64,000 nucleotides of DNA from Curvularia sp. ZM96 (taxonomy: Eukaryota; Ascomycota; Dothideomycetes; Pleosporales; Pleosporaceae), in contig JAJGBQ010000005.1 of assembly GCA_022457065.1 (NCBI GenBank), positions 372,001 through 436,000 on the forward strand. The letters are read 5' to 3'. Shown here in pieces: positions 54,101 to 63,643 of the stretch; position 1 is the first letter of the stretch, and the number at the start of each line of letters is the position of its first letter. The position numbers and the translations under genes were made by a program. A model generated the notes under the pieces. The model did not search any database. It had not been told where the DNA came from and worked only from the letters and a program-made list of their open reading frames with translations.

Positions 54101-56429
54101 AACTCCAAGCCGTCGAATCCAAGGTTTCACAGCTCGAAGAGAAGCTGGCATCTAGCGAAGAAGAACTTGAAGCAATGTGTCGAGCCAAAGCAGCCGTCGA
54201 GAAGCGATTGGAACAGACGCATAACGACAACACACGTCTGGAAGACGAGCTTAGACTCACACGAGAGAGCAACGAGGCTATCAAGAATCGACTCGACAGC
54301 ACCCTGCTTTCGAACAACGAACTCGAGGAAAACCTCACTGTAGCTCGTTCGAAGATCGATAAGGCCAATGTGCACAACAGCAGACTCGAGTCACAGATGA
54401 AGAACGCTGAGGGAGAACTAGAAGCACTTCGTCAGCTCAAGGGTGAAGTGGAGGCGAAGTTGAGCCAAGCACTGGAACTCTCAGCAACAACGGAGCAAAA
54501 TCTTCTCTCGACTCGATCTCGTCTTCATGAGCTTGAAACTCAAAACACGTCCCTCAACGCAGAGCTCAGCCAATCCAGGACGGAGTTGGACATTCTGCAA
54601 AAGGCGAAGACTGAGTTGGAAACTAGAGTTGATGGGTCTGAACAACACACTCAATCCCTTCAAGAAAATTTGTCGAGCGTGCGTTCACAGGTGGCAGAGC
54701 TCGATGCCAATTGTGCTAGCTTGGCCTCCCAACTATCGGCAAGTGATCAAGAGCTGAGCAGTCTGAGAATATCTCATGCTAAGCTGGAGGAATCATCCCA
54801 GCTTACATCCCATCATACGGATGAACTACAAGCAGAACTTCGTGCTGCGCAAATGCGTCTCGAGATTGCCGAGTCTGAAAGCTTCGATGCTAACAACAAG
54901 CTACTTGAAGCCAACAAAGAGCTCACCTCACTTCGTGACACAAACGACAAGCTCGAAGCTTCTGAGCTACATCTACTCGAACGTCTTACTGCAGCGGAAG
55001 AAGACCTGAAGAATGCGCGTAAGACAAATGCCGACCTCGAGTCCTTCCTTGAGAGTATAGAGTCAGATATAGCTAACGCCTATTCTGCTGTCGAGGATAC
55101 CGAGAAGCGCTATCTGGAATTTATAGAGGGCTCTGAAGCCAAGCTTGAGGCTGCGAATAACTCTAAGTCACAATACAAGCGCCGTCTGATTGAGAGAAAT
55201 AACGAGCTCGAAATCCTTCTCAATGAAAACTCTGAGCTACATCAGCAGATCAGTAATCAGACTCACGAGATGGGTGCGATAGAGCAGAGCAAGAACGAAC
55301 TGGCTGAGGAGTTGTCAAGGAAGGAGAGATACATCAAGGATCTCGGGTCATCCACCGACGAGCGATTGAGATCCATGAACTTGGCATACAACGATCTCAG
55401 GAAGAAGTTCCAAGAGCAGCAGCAACAACACGAAGAAATAGGCGGCAACTATGCCAACATAGCGCGCTTGGAGGCCGAGCTAGAGAGGAAGATGACGGAG
55501 ATAGAGGAGATGCATCATGAACAACAAGATCACGCTGCTTCATTTGCGGCATTGGAGCAGGAAGTGGAGTCGTTGAAGAACGACAAAAAGGTCTTTGAGA
55601 GGCTTGTCTCGACACTGCAAGAGAAGATCAGACATATGGAAGTGCTGGAAGAGTGGGAGGAGCCCAATGACCTCGACCGCTCTGTTTCGCCGCGTGACAT
55701 TACGCTCGACGATGGACACTATGATACTGCGCCCTCGAGCCCCATGTCATCACACGCAAGAAGTTCTGTGGGCCACCACAGCGTGCATCATGAGAGACCA
55801 GATACCTGCGCCACCACTGTCTCTCGTGAAGAAGATCCTGAGGACATTTGGGCTAGGCACGTAGAGCAAGTGCGCATGCAGCGGGAAGAGGCAGCGCTGC
55901 AACTCAAAGGCATGAAGAAGTCGCAGCACAATCTCAAGAAGACTCTGAGAAACACTGACGCTCAGCTCCACCGACTGGAGAAAGAGAACAAATCGTAAGT
56001 TTACTCCGTGTACCTCTTCACCCCACACATTTGGCCCTAACAAGCAACAGCAAACGCGTCCCAAACCTCCTTCGAAAAAAGAGCCACCCATTGACTTCTC
56101 CCGGTCCCTCGGATCAAAACCATACCGCGTCTTCACTGCGCCTCGGAGGCTCATCCCCTCGCACCCCCACCCGGCCTCGCACTTCCTCGCACGGCTTTTC
56201 CTTTTTGTCTCGCTCTGTCAATTCGCGGCATAGTACACACATACCTTATTTTGCTACCGAAGATCACCACCACGCGACACCCGAGCGCCCCAAGACTAGT
56301 CATAGCATGCGCAACAGACTCAGTAGTCGGATGACTACAAGCGTGGGCGATGAGCTTACTGGTAGACCGAAGCAACATATTCGGAAGTGGAGTTCGGGTT
56401 TGCGAGGTTTGTTTCATCGCGATTCATGA
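51191..56429 (+). CDS. Very large coiled-coil protein (possibly Uds1-type, septation related)
   Basis: Three exons are inferred: 51191-51848, 51896-55994, 56051-56429 (introns 47 and 56 nt), 1711 aa. Residues about 1-105 are disordered and Ser/Pro-rich. From about 110 (ISNWAHLSYLKAQRSTLRAE) begins a helical region that resembles, but does not clearly match, the Uds1 (up-regulated during septation) domain. From about 260 to 1500 the protein is almost uninterrupted heptad-repeat coiled coil rich in Glu, Lys, Leu, Ser. A Ser/Asp-rich linker follows (SPRDITLDDGHYDTAPSSPM), then a basic tail encoded mostly by exon 3. No motor or nucleotide-binding motif (no P-loop) is seen, so it is not a myosin or kinesin. 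A cytoskeletal tether or golgin/septum scaffold is likely. The exon 1-2 join uses the acceptor at 51895; the nearer CAG would break the frame. Confidence 0.85.
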
Positions 56430-56852
56430 GTATATATTCTCTGTGATTTTTTTTCTTGTGTCTCTTTTTTGTTTACAACATCGTGTTGTTGTTTGTTGTT
56501 TGTTCTTGTACTAGATTCGGTCGCTTCAGGCACATTTGCTATTGTGATATCCGCAAGTTACTTGCTCTTGCTTTGGGAGGAACGGGTTGCAGCGAACAGC
56601 TTGTTTTTTTCTCTCTTCATTGTGTAATAGCAGCTGGGATCGTATTATGAAAGATGTAGGTTACTAAAGCATGTGGTAATACAGCAAGTAGTGGGATAAC
56701 GAGCAGGGTCTTTTCTCCAAGAAGAATTTACTTGCGCCCAAGGGCTTTATTACTGGAGTTTGATTTCCCGTGGAATTAAACAATATATCGCTGCTTCGTG
56801 CTCCCACGCCCAGAGAGTTCGTAGCCCTTTCTCCACTTCCCCCCTTTTACAT
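56430..56852. other. Intergenic region between convergent genes
   Basis: T-rich 3' flanks (poly-T near 56448 and 56607). No gene. Confidence 0.55.
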
Positions 56853-57767
56853 CTACAACTGCAAAACGCCGTTGGCCTTGGCACGCTGACACTTAGGGCC
56901 AAGGGTAAACGAAATCTTGTTACCCGAAACAACAATGGTCTTGATTGTCTTGATAGCGCAGAGGTCCTCAGGAACAGTACCCGTCAGCCCATTGTTCGAG
57001 ACATCAAACACCTCTAGCTGGCTGAGCGCACCGAGACCCTGGGGGATAGACCCAGACAGCTTATTTCCCAGCAACATAATCTCCTTGAGATTGGCGGCCT
57101 GGGCCACACCAGCAGGGATGGGCCCGGAGAGCTGGTTGTTCGCAAGCGAGAGGTAGTTACCCTGGAAGCCGGAAATGGAAGCCGGGAGCTGGCCCGAGAA
57201 GCGGTTGTTGTTCAGGAAGAGGACTTCGATTTGCGAGAAAGTGGTGAAGACGTCTGCGGGAATGGCGCCGCTGAAGCTGTTGTAGCGGAGATCCAGGAAC
57301 TTCAAGCCACGCGCCGTGAACAGGTTTCGGGGAAAGGAGCCAGAGAACTTGTTGTTGCTGAGGTCGAGCTCGTACAGGTACTTCAGACCGTTGAGATCGG
57401 GGATCGCGCCGCTGAAGCTGTTCGAGTTGAGATGCAGCAGCGCGAGATCGGCGAGCTTGTCGATCCAGCCCGTCAGCTTCACGTTGCCGGTGACATGGAA
57501 GCCTTGGAAGTCGATGCTAGCGAGGGAAAGGGCGTTGGTGTCGGGGTTGACCGCGCAGAAGAAGCCGTTCCAGTTGCATACGTCGGCAGCGGTCCAGTTG
57601 GAGAGGAGGGCCTGAGGGCCAGAGACGGTCTTGGCGAATTGGCGGACGGCGGCATAGTCGCGGACTAGGTTGGGAGGTAGACTGTCTATGTCGCTGGAGG
57701 GGACGACGGGGGCAGCGGGAGCGGCCTGAGCGAGGGCAATGAGCCCGGAAAGAAGGAGTGACAGCAT
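56853..57767 (-). CDS. Secreted plant-type leucine-rich-repeat protein, LRX-like N-terminal architecture
   Basis: 304 aa, intronless. Signal peptide about 1-15 (MLSLLLSGLIALAQA). An N-terminal cap with VCNWNGFFCAVNPDTNAL resembles the LRRNT/cap of plant LRR-extensins (pattern C-x-W/Y-x-G-V/F-x-C). Eight LRRs of the plant extracellular class follow, with the LxLxxNxFSGxIP consensus: LALLHLNSNSFSGAIP, LYELDLSNNKFSGSFP, LKFLDLRYNSFSGAIP, IEVLFLNNNRFSGQLP, YLSLANNQLSGPIP, LKEIMLLGNKLSGSIP, LEVFDVSNNGLTGTVP, and a final degenerate repeat ending in GPKC. No kinase, transmembrane helix or extensin tail is present. It is therefore apoplastic or cell-wall located. A role in ligand binding or protein recognition is known for this fold; the partner here is unknown. 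Confidence 0.85.
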   Translation of the reverse strand: MLSLLLSGLIALAQAAPAAPVVPSSDIDSLPPNLVRDYAAVRQFAKTVSGPQALLSNWTAADVCNWNGFFCAVNPDTNALSLASIDFQGFHVTGNVKLTGWIDKLADLALLHLNSNSFSGAIPDLNGLKYLYELDLSNNKFSGSFPRNLFTARGLKFLDLRYNSFSGAIPADVFTTFSQIEVLFLNNNRFSGQLPASISGFQGNYLSLANNQLSGPIPAGVAQAANLKEIMLLGNKLSGSIPQGLGALSQLEVFDVSNNGLTGTVPEDLCAIKTIKTIVVSGNKISFTLGPKCQRAKANGVLQL

Positions 57768-59951
57768 CTTGTAATGTGGGATTAATGAGCGAATGGTGTA
57801 GGATTAAGCAATTATGAGATTTCAACGAGTGACTAGAGGATTAATTCGGATCAGCTGTATGCGCTTTATTTTTTTTTTTGCTTTCATCTCCGGGGTAAAG
57901 GCAACTTAAATATGAACAACAATGCCTCCGATGCTCACCGGCTAGCACAGCTGGGCTCCGAGGTGTGGTGTAATACGTCCGAAATGAGGACCGGAAGCGC
58001 GCGCTGATTGCTCCAGATGCCATGCCGTGCTACTAGCATCATCTTTTGGTGTAGCAGATCTTGGCCTAGGCCTCACTGCTTGCAGCTAGTGCTTACCCAA
58101 AATAGATGCATCAACCTTAGATATTGCGATTCTTCCTTGTAGTTTGATGTCATTGCTTCCAGTGAGACTGAAGTCGGCGTGTTCGCAAGGATAAGCTTTG
58201 GTGAGGAGAGTAGAGTTCACTCAACGTACAAGCAAGTTGGACATGGGTTCAACGCGCAATGCTGGAATACAGAGCCAATGTTGAACTCAGATTGTGACAA
58301 AAAAAGAGCTGATTGGTGGTATTATACCCAAGACCTGGTTTATTGGATGCTTGTTTTCCAGTAAGATTTTGGAGCTTATTCAGCAGCTGATGTGGCGCGA
58401 CACTTCTTATGAGTTCATGGTATTAGAAGCGCGCGTCGCATATTTGGTCTTTCATCGTTACTATCGACTCATGATAGAAGGATAAAGTACGTCGGTCGCT
58501 TGGATCAGAGGTTGTGATGATCTGAAATGTGTGTGAAGACCTTGCAGGTGGTTCGTCTTATGTACATGTGAAGATGAGAAACATTGATCTGATCTAGTTC
58601 CTCACTCGTCCCAACTTCTCCGTGAATATGCTGATTAGATTCTGGCCCTAAACCTTGGGTATTGGAAAGTTTCTTTACCTGGGTTTGGTCTCGGGAATTG
58701 CATTTATTCTTGCGGATTACATTTATGCTCGATAGTTTTGTATAGGAAAACGCTTATGCTCTTCTTGCAGGTAGAGGCGATTTGCTAGACGACGAGTGAA
58801 GTTTAGGATGATGCATTACATTTCATGGAGATGTAAAGTTGCCCGTTGTAATTTATCCGAGATTACATGGCGTTGCGATGTTCTGAAAAGATTTCCAAGG
58901 CCCGAGAAGACTACTGAAATTCAAAGTCTTCAAGAGCCGGCCAGATCCTATACGAGTACAGAACCAGTCAGCTCCACTGTTAAGTTCAGCCAAGGTGTAC
59001 AAAATGAGACATTAGTCAGAAGGTTCAACGCTCGTTGTGCACACAGGTAACTGCGTGGCTCGTTTTGCTGACATTATCGCATGACTCGTAAACTAGCGCC
59101 TCATAGTAAACAAATTGCAGGTAAGCACCGAAGCGGTGCTTGCATCGATCTTGTGTCGTACTCGAGCCTACCTTCTGCAGATTCACGAACTAGTGAGGTC
59201 CAGAAGAGTCCGTTAATACAGTGGTGAGAACTACGAAGCTGTTTATAAGAATATTCTCGAATGTAGATGAAACTTCAAATCGATTGCTGCGTAGTGTTCG
59301 TCCAAGAACATCTACAGAGTGATTGGGAATCAACGGGCCAATCAACAGACCCGGACAGACTAGAATCAAGTCACACTAACGGACTATATGATTCCTGTAC
59401 GGTGGATGGCAACTTTCTAGTCAGATCATGTCGTCGTGATCGCGTGCAGTTATCATCGAAGGATATGTTATGATAGATCTTGACTGAAAATGGTTTGAAG
59501 CTTTTGATGTTGAGATTTCTTAGTAGTTAGTCTTCGCAGATAGTAATAGGATGTTGGGAATGAGCTAAGGCTAATCAGAAGTGCGTCTCTGGGAAACCTT
59601 CAGAAGCCATTCTTGTGTCGTCTTCGAGGTCTTAAGTTAAACACGCTGAGCTTCAAGGACTCAATGCGCACTGCTACATACATTTATTTCATGCACCCTG
59701 CTCATCCACTCGGCCACGTCAAGAGGTACTAATCACCAAATATTTGCAGCTCGACATGCGGAGTCCTCAGTTGCTCAGCAATGCCAAGACGTAATGATCA
59801 GTGAGTAGATCACGTGACTGCTGCAGGATTGCGGCGCAGCGTCTCGCCGCATCCTTCAAACTGCTTGTCAGTCCATGGTTGTAAGCGTTTCTCAAAGATC
59901 GCAACACAAACGCCTGATTTTCAATTACCACTAGCATTAATTGGCACAAAG
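57768..59951. other. Gene-free region at the start of a sparse, decaying compartment
   Basis: 2.2 kb of normal to slightly AT-rich sequence. Open frames at 58179-58485, 58796-59050 and 59267-59473 are short and featureless. Contains one small perfect hairpin (59123-59141). No gene supported. Confidence 0.5.
59123..59141. repeat. Small perfect inverted repeat
   Basis: AAGCACCG and its complement CGGTGCTT separated by AAG. Could form a GC-rich 8-bp hairpin in RNA or DNA. No terminator or RNA gene context is recognised. Confidence 0.5.
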
Positions 59952-61007
59952 ATGTATCAAACACGCTTGGATAGTTTCTTTCATGCGTCGTCCCCGTCCC
60001 CGTCCGACCGAATCAGGGTCAGCCTCCTCCATCTCCCCTCCTCAGTCAGAAATCGCATCTACGAATATGCAGGACCGTTTGACCGAACCATTGATCTGAA
60101 CTTCTCTAATCTCCTCATATACCCCTACAAGCAATACCCTGATCGCTTGTTCTGCGCTCGCGCTCGTTGTGCTCATGTGGGAGGTGAAGTGCTTCGAGGC
60201 TGCGATGAGACGGCTATATTGGGCGAAGAAGTGTATTGGGAGTACGCACAGCAGCCGGTAGAGAACTGTAAAATGATTGCTAGTGGGACTATACCTTTGT
60301 GTACTAGCTGTTCGGATGGCCGCAGTCTCATGTTCGTATGCAGGCAGATTTCAGAAGAGGTGCTGCCGTTGTTCTACGCAAATAACCTTTTCACTGTCCG
60401 GCAGGGCGCACCTTACGGACTTAAGAGGTTAAGCACGATGGGGCCCCTGGGACTGAAATTTATGAAGTCGCTGACGATAACACTTGGTGCCGAAGATTCA
60501 TCGATATGCCCGGGAGAGTGGTGGTTCGACCTTCCTGCTCTCCTTCGGAACAAACATAGGAGTAGCCGCGCTAGCCTGACAGCTTACGAAGCCGTCGTAG
60601 AGCGTCTTGTCAGACACATCACACCGAATCGCTGTGAACTACATATTGCCTTTCGCGTTGCAACCTCCAATCTGCTAGAGAAAGTCCTGCTTCCGCTCTT
60701 TCAACTGCCCACTTTGAAGCGTTGTGTTCTTTGTCCTTTCGTCGGAAACGATGCTCCCGAACTGGTATGTCCATATGTCCACTCTACGGGTTATTCTCAA
60801 CGTGCTCAGATTACTAAATCGTGGTCCCCCTACCCATACCCTCGGCGTCCCTTCCTCAATGTGCCACCAACAGATATTGAGAAGATGAAGTTGATGTTGA
60901 AATCTGCCATCTATAGGCTGACCCCCCCCCGCCATATATGTCTGGCGCGTGTTTTCGTTACCTTGAGCTTCCAGCGGAACTTCGTCTACGTATACTTGGT
61001 ATGCTGA
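59952..61007 (+). CDS. F-box/2EXR-like protein, first module (frame lost near its end)
   Basis: The ATG at 59952 is chosen because it starts MYQTRLDSFFHASSPSP; the open frame runs upstream to 59814 without features. The module shows LLHLPSSVRNRIYEYAG (F-box/2EXR-like helix), a Cys/His cluster (LFCARARCAHVGG), LMFVCRQISEEVLPLFYANNLFTV (typical of fungal F-box/2EXR-like proteins) and a C-terminal LPTLKRCVLCPF. Such proteins are often substrate receptors of SCF ligases or of unknown role. After the run of nine C at 60922-60930 this frame carries on in unlikely sequence to a stop at 61007, while the next frame continues with a second, similar module (60938-61977). The two probably belong to one gene broken by a one-base change; see the finding. 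Residues 3-10 match a PIP box. Confidence 0.62.
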   Translation: MYQTRLDSFFHASSPSPSDRIRVSLLHLPSSVRNRIYEYAGPFDRTIDLNFSNLLIYPYKQYPDRLFCARARCAHVGGEVLRGCDETAILGEEVYWEYAQQPVENCKMIASGTIPLCTSCSDGRSLMFVCRQISEEVLPLFYANNLFTVRQGAPYGLKRLSTMGPLGLKFMKSLTITLGAEDSSICPGEWWFDLPALLRNKHRSSRASLTAYEAVVERLVRHITPNRCELHIAFRVATSNLLEKVLLPLFQLPTLKRCVLCPFVGNDAPELVCPYVHSTGYSQRAQITKSWSPYPYPRRPFLNVPPTDIEKMKLMLKSAIYRLTPPRHICLARVFVTLSFQRNFVYVYLVC

Positions 61008-61977
61008 ACCTGCCTTTAAAGCCCCACTTCAAGCCTGCAAACTGACTTCTTTGCCAACCATAGGCTTTTCAGACCTGGTTATTGAGAATGGCGTGCAATG
61101 GAGACCGCAGGGGCATCCACGCGAAGCAGTCTGGTACGGTGATCGTCAATGCGATTGCTCACCAGAACTCGAGGAGGCTGGGGACTGTATCTGCGGTGCA
61201 GGCCCAAAAGATGCAAAACTTAGGAACGCGAGATTGCAAGATTACAAGGAATACCACTGTTGCGAGATGTGTAAGCCGGTTTCCATGGCTGGACTGTGCC
61301 TTTGCTCTCGCGCGAGCTTCCCCACCTTCTCATCATCGTGCATATGCCGCCCTAAAAGGCATCCGCTATTCTGCGTCAGTCGACAGGTGCGCGAGGATGC
61401 CATTGAGACCTATTACTCACGAAATCGCTTCTACATCACCCCGTTTTACAGCACAAAGTTTCCGTACTGTTGGCCAACAAAATCACCAAAAGGACTAAGA
61501 AACGTCGAGTTGTCATTATATCTTTGCTCCTTACCATTCAACGCACTGCAGCACATTCGGTGGCTGGAATGGCTACTACCATCCTCCATCGATGACTATC
61601 TGCATCCAAAGACGCGAACATGGTTTGATTATCTCGACGTGCTAGAAATGATGCGGAACTCGATGAACATTGAGAACCTCACCTTTGTCTTGAACATGGC
61701 AGGAGAAGGGGCCCCCTTTGATGCTTACGATTTACCCTATCATTCGGACAACTGGCAGAATGAGAGGCGAATAGGGCTTGCATTACGGCGGCTAGGACGG
61801 CTCAAAGATTGCTTTATTTATCTGAGTCGTTATCACAGAGATGTTCGTGTCAGGAATTATGAGAAGCAATTGCTAGAGAAGGAAATAATGGGCGATGACT
61901 ATGACAGTGCAGCCAGAGGAAAGCCACTTGAAAGGGTATCCGCTATCTTGGCACTTCACGGAGACTATGGAATCTGA
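60938..61977 (+). CDS. F-box/2EXR-like protein, second module
   Basis: Two exons are inferred: 60938-60998 and 61064-61977 (intron GTATGC...TAG, 65 nt, with CTGAC branch site), giving 324 aa. It starts MSGACFRYLELPAELRLRIL, a classic F-box/2EXR-like opening, then GFSDLVIENGVQW after the splice. A Cys-rich stretch (RQCDCSPELEEAGDCICGAG, CCEMCKP, CICRPK) follows, then PLFCVSRQVREDAIETYYSR, the family's conserved 'CRQVxxEA...F/YxxNxF' segment. The start codon overlaps the end of the first module in another frame. If the poly-C run carries an indel, this is the C-terminal half of a protein of about 650 aa made of two similar modules; otherwise it may be an independent gene using the ATG at 60938. 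Confidence 0.65.
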
Positions 61978-62069
61978 GAACGCGATGTGAGCACTTGGGT
62001 CTGAAATTCAGTGCCAAACTATCTATTCTATCAGTAGAACCGCTGGGTACTCTCAAGAGCGTTTTTGAA

Positions 62070-62460
62070 AATCAATCGTATCTAGCGAAGACATCGACAA
62101 TAACGATGAACATTCGATTGAATGCTTCAAAAAAGTGATCTCAGGAATTCTTGTAGTTCTCTTGGACTTGTTGGCGGCTGAATGGTTCCGAAAGTTTGAC
62201 TTTTGTACTGTTCATAAAATGTGTTCTTCCAGCCAGGGACGGGTTCTAGAAGCGCAAGAATCGATATTGACAATGTTTTGACAGTTTTCCCAGTCCCTTC
62301 GTCTCTGCAATAGTAATAGCGCACTTTCGGCCCAAGTATCTGGCGCTCACTCCCTTGATTTAGCTCATCCACGATGAATGCCATGGCGAACGTTTTTCTA
62401 GAACCTATTTCACAGAGGATTGATAGCTGTGAAGAGTCCGAAGCTCAACATCATTGGATG
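62070..62460 (-). pseudogene. NACHT/STAND-type NTPase relic
   Basis: The minus-strand translation contains a Walker A-like GSRKTFAMAFIVDEL (the second Gly of GxGKT is Arg), then GPKVRYYYCRDEGTGK, an LSISILALLEPVPGWKNTFY stretch, and SPRELQEFLRSLF, a pattern seen in NACHT domains of fungal NLR-like proteins. After a stop and a change of frame, FIVIVDVFARYD follows where Walker B (family: FVVIDGLDECD) should be. Only about 390 bp remain; there is no effector domain, no repeat domain and no start. This is a fragment of a heterokaryon-incompatibility/NLR-type gene, now dead. Confidence 0.55.
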
Positions 62461-62961
62461 AAGTCAGAATGAGCTAGTGGAAATCTTCAAGCCTTACCGC
62501 TTCGGAGCTCTTTCAGAAGCTTGTGATATCGAAGTCATGTAGCACCAGATAGCAAGACAGCTTGACGCTGGCTCTTATAACGTCTCCCTTGGAGCGCTTG
62601 AGAAGTCCCCTAGGGTCTTCGTTTTCATTACGTCATGGCCGTCGGCATTGACAAATATGCGGCTTAGTGGGCGGGCCCCTTGCATATTGGTGTATGGATC
62701 GCTTACCTATGCAGATGTCCCAACATAACACCCCCTCGGCTGAGCAACGCAATCATTACAAAACCCTGAAATTCGAAAGTCGGCAGCTTTGACAGCTGTT
62801 AGCTCCCGGATCCCTAACCTCTACCCCGCAAGCCATGAACGTATTCATCATCTGCTTCCTCTGATCAACCACAAATCAAGCTTTCCTGTTGCCTGAGTGG
62901 CTACAACCAGCAAAGCTGTCTCCACACAAGAAGGGTCTTGGTCTTTAATCGAAAAACCGCT
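62461..62961. other. Intergenic region
   Basis: Promoter side of the F-box/2EXR-like gene at 62962. No gene or motif recognised. Confidence 0.5.
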
Positions 62962-63642
62962 ATGGGATTCAGCAAAGATGAAACCTCGATCAAGGCACGC
63001 GCAGCTCCGGCAAACTTCTTCGACTTGCCAAAAGGGGTGCGCGACAATATCTACAAGAAACTTCTTATCCTACAACATCCGCTCTACATCTTCCAAGAAC
63101 CGAATGTTCCCATAGAGAGCTTCGCGCCCGATAGACCTTTTCGATGGCTTGCTTTGCTCTACACCAATCGACAGGTATACAAGGAGGCCATCACAGTGCT
63201 CTATAGCATGAACCAGTTCCATCTCGTGGAAATCACACCTCTTCAAGCCAACCTCCTTCAATCCTTTTTAGATCGTATCGGCCCTGCGAATGCAGCCTCG
63301 TTATCTCATTTGTGTGTCAATTTTCCCGTGGCAGAGCGATCGGGCGGCGAATCAGGAGGATTAGAGCTCAGCAATGACAGCATGAAGAGTGTAAGGCTGT
63401 ATCGAGATAGGTGCGCTCAGCTATCGACATTGGAAACTGTTGTGCATTACAAGAATTCCAAATTTTTCAAGGAGTCAGAAGATTTTCTCCGAGATACGCT
63501 ACCATCAATCGATCGAGAACTGAGAGCCGTTTCCTCATTGCGCAAAATTATAGTCCGGTTCTTTGACCTTAATGGGATCCCCACCAATTTCGCAAGGGAT
63601 TTAATGCAGGAGCTTGGATGGATAGTAGTGTCAGGTAGTTGA
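62962..63642 (+). CDS. F-box/2EXR-like protein
   Basis: 226 aa. The ATG at 62962 (MGFSKDETSIKARAAPANFF) is used because the frame upstream has only non-ATG starts. NFFDLPKGVRDNIYKKLLIL matches the helical opening of fungal F-box/2EXR-like proteins, followed about 40 residues later by WLALLYTNRQVYKEAITVLYSMNQFHLV, the second conserved element. The rest (about 100-226) is alpha/beta with no known motif. Such genes are present in large numbers in Pleosporales genomes and vary between strains; no function can be given. It is near, but not obviously a copy of, the two-module gene at 59952-61977. It ends tail-to-tail 1 bp from a GTPase relic. Confidence 0.68.
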   Translation: MGFSKDETSIKARAAPANFFDLPKGVRDNIYKKLLILQHPLYIFQEPNVPIESFAPDRPFRWLALLYTNRQVYKEAITVLYSMNQFHLVEITPLQANLLQSFLDRIGPANAASLSHLCVNFPVAERSGGESGGLELSNDSMKSVRLYRDRCAQLSTLETVVHYKNSKFFKESEDFLRDTLPSIDRELRAVSSLRKIIVRFFDLNGIPTNFARDLMQELGWIVVSGS

Positions 63643-63643
63643 A

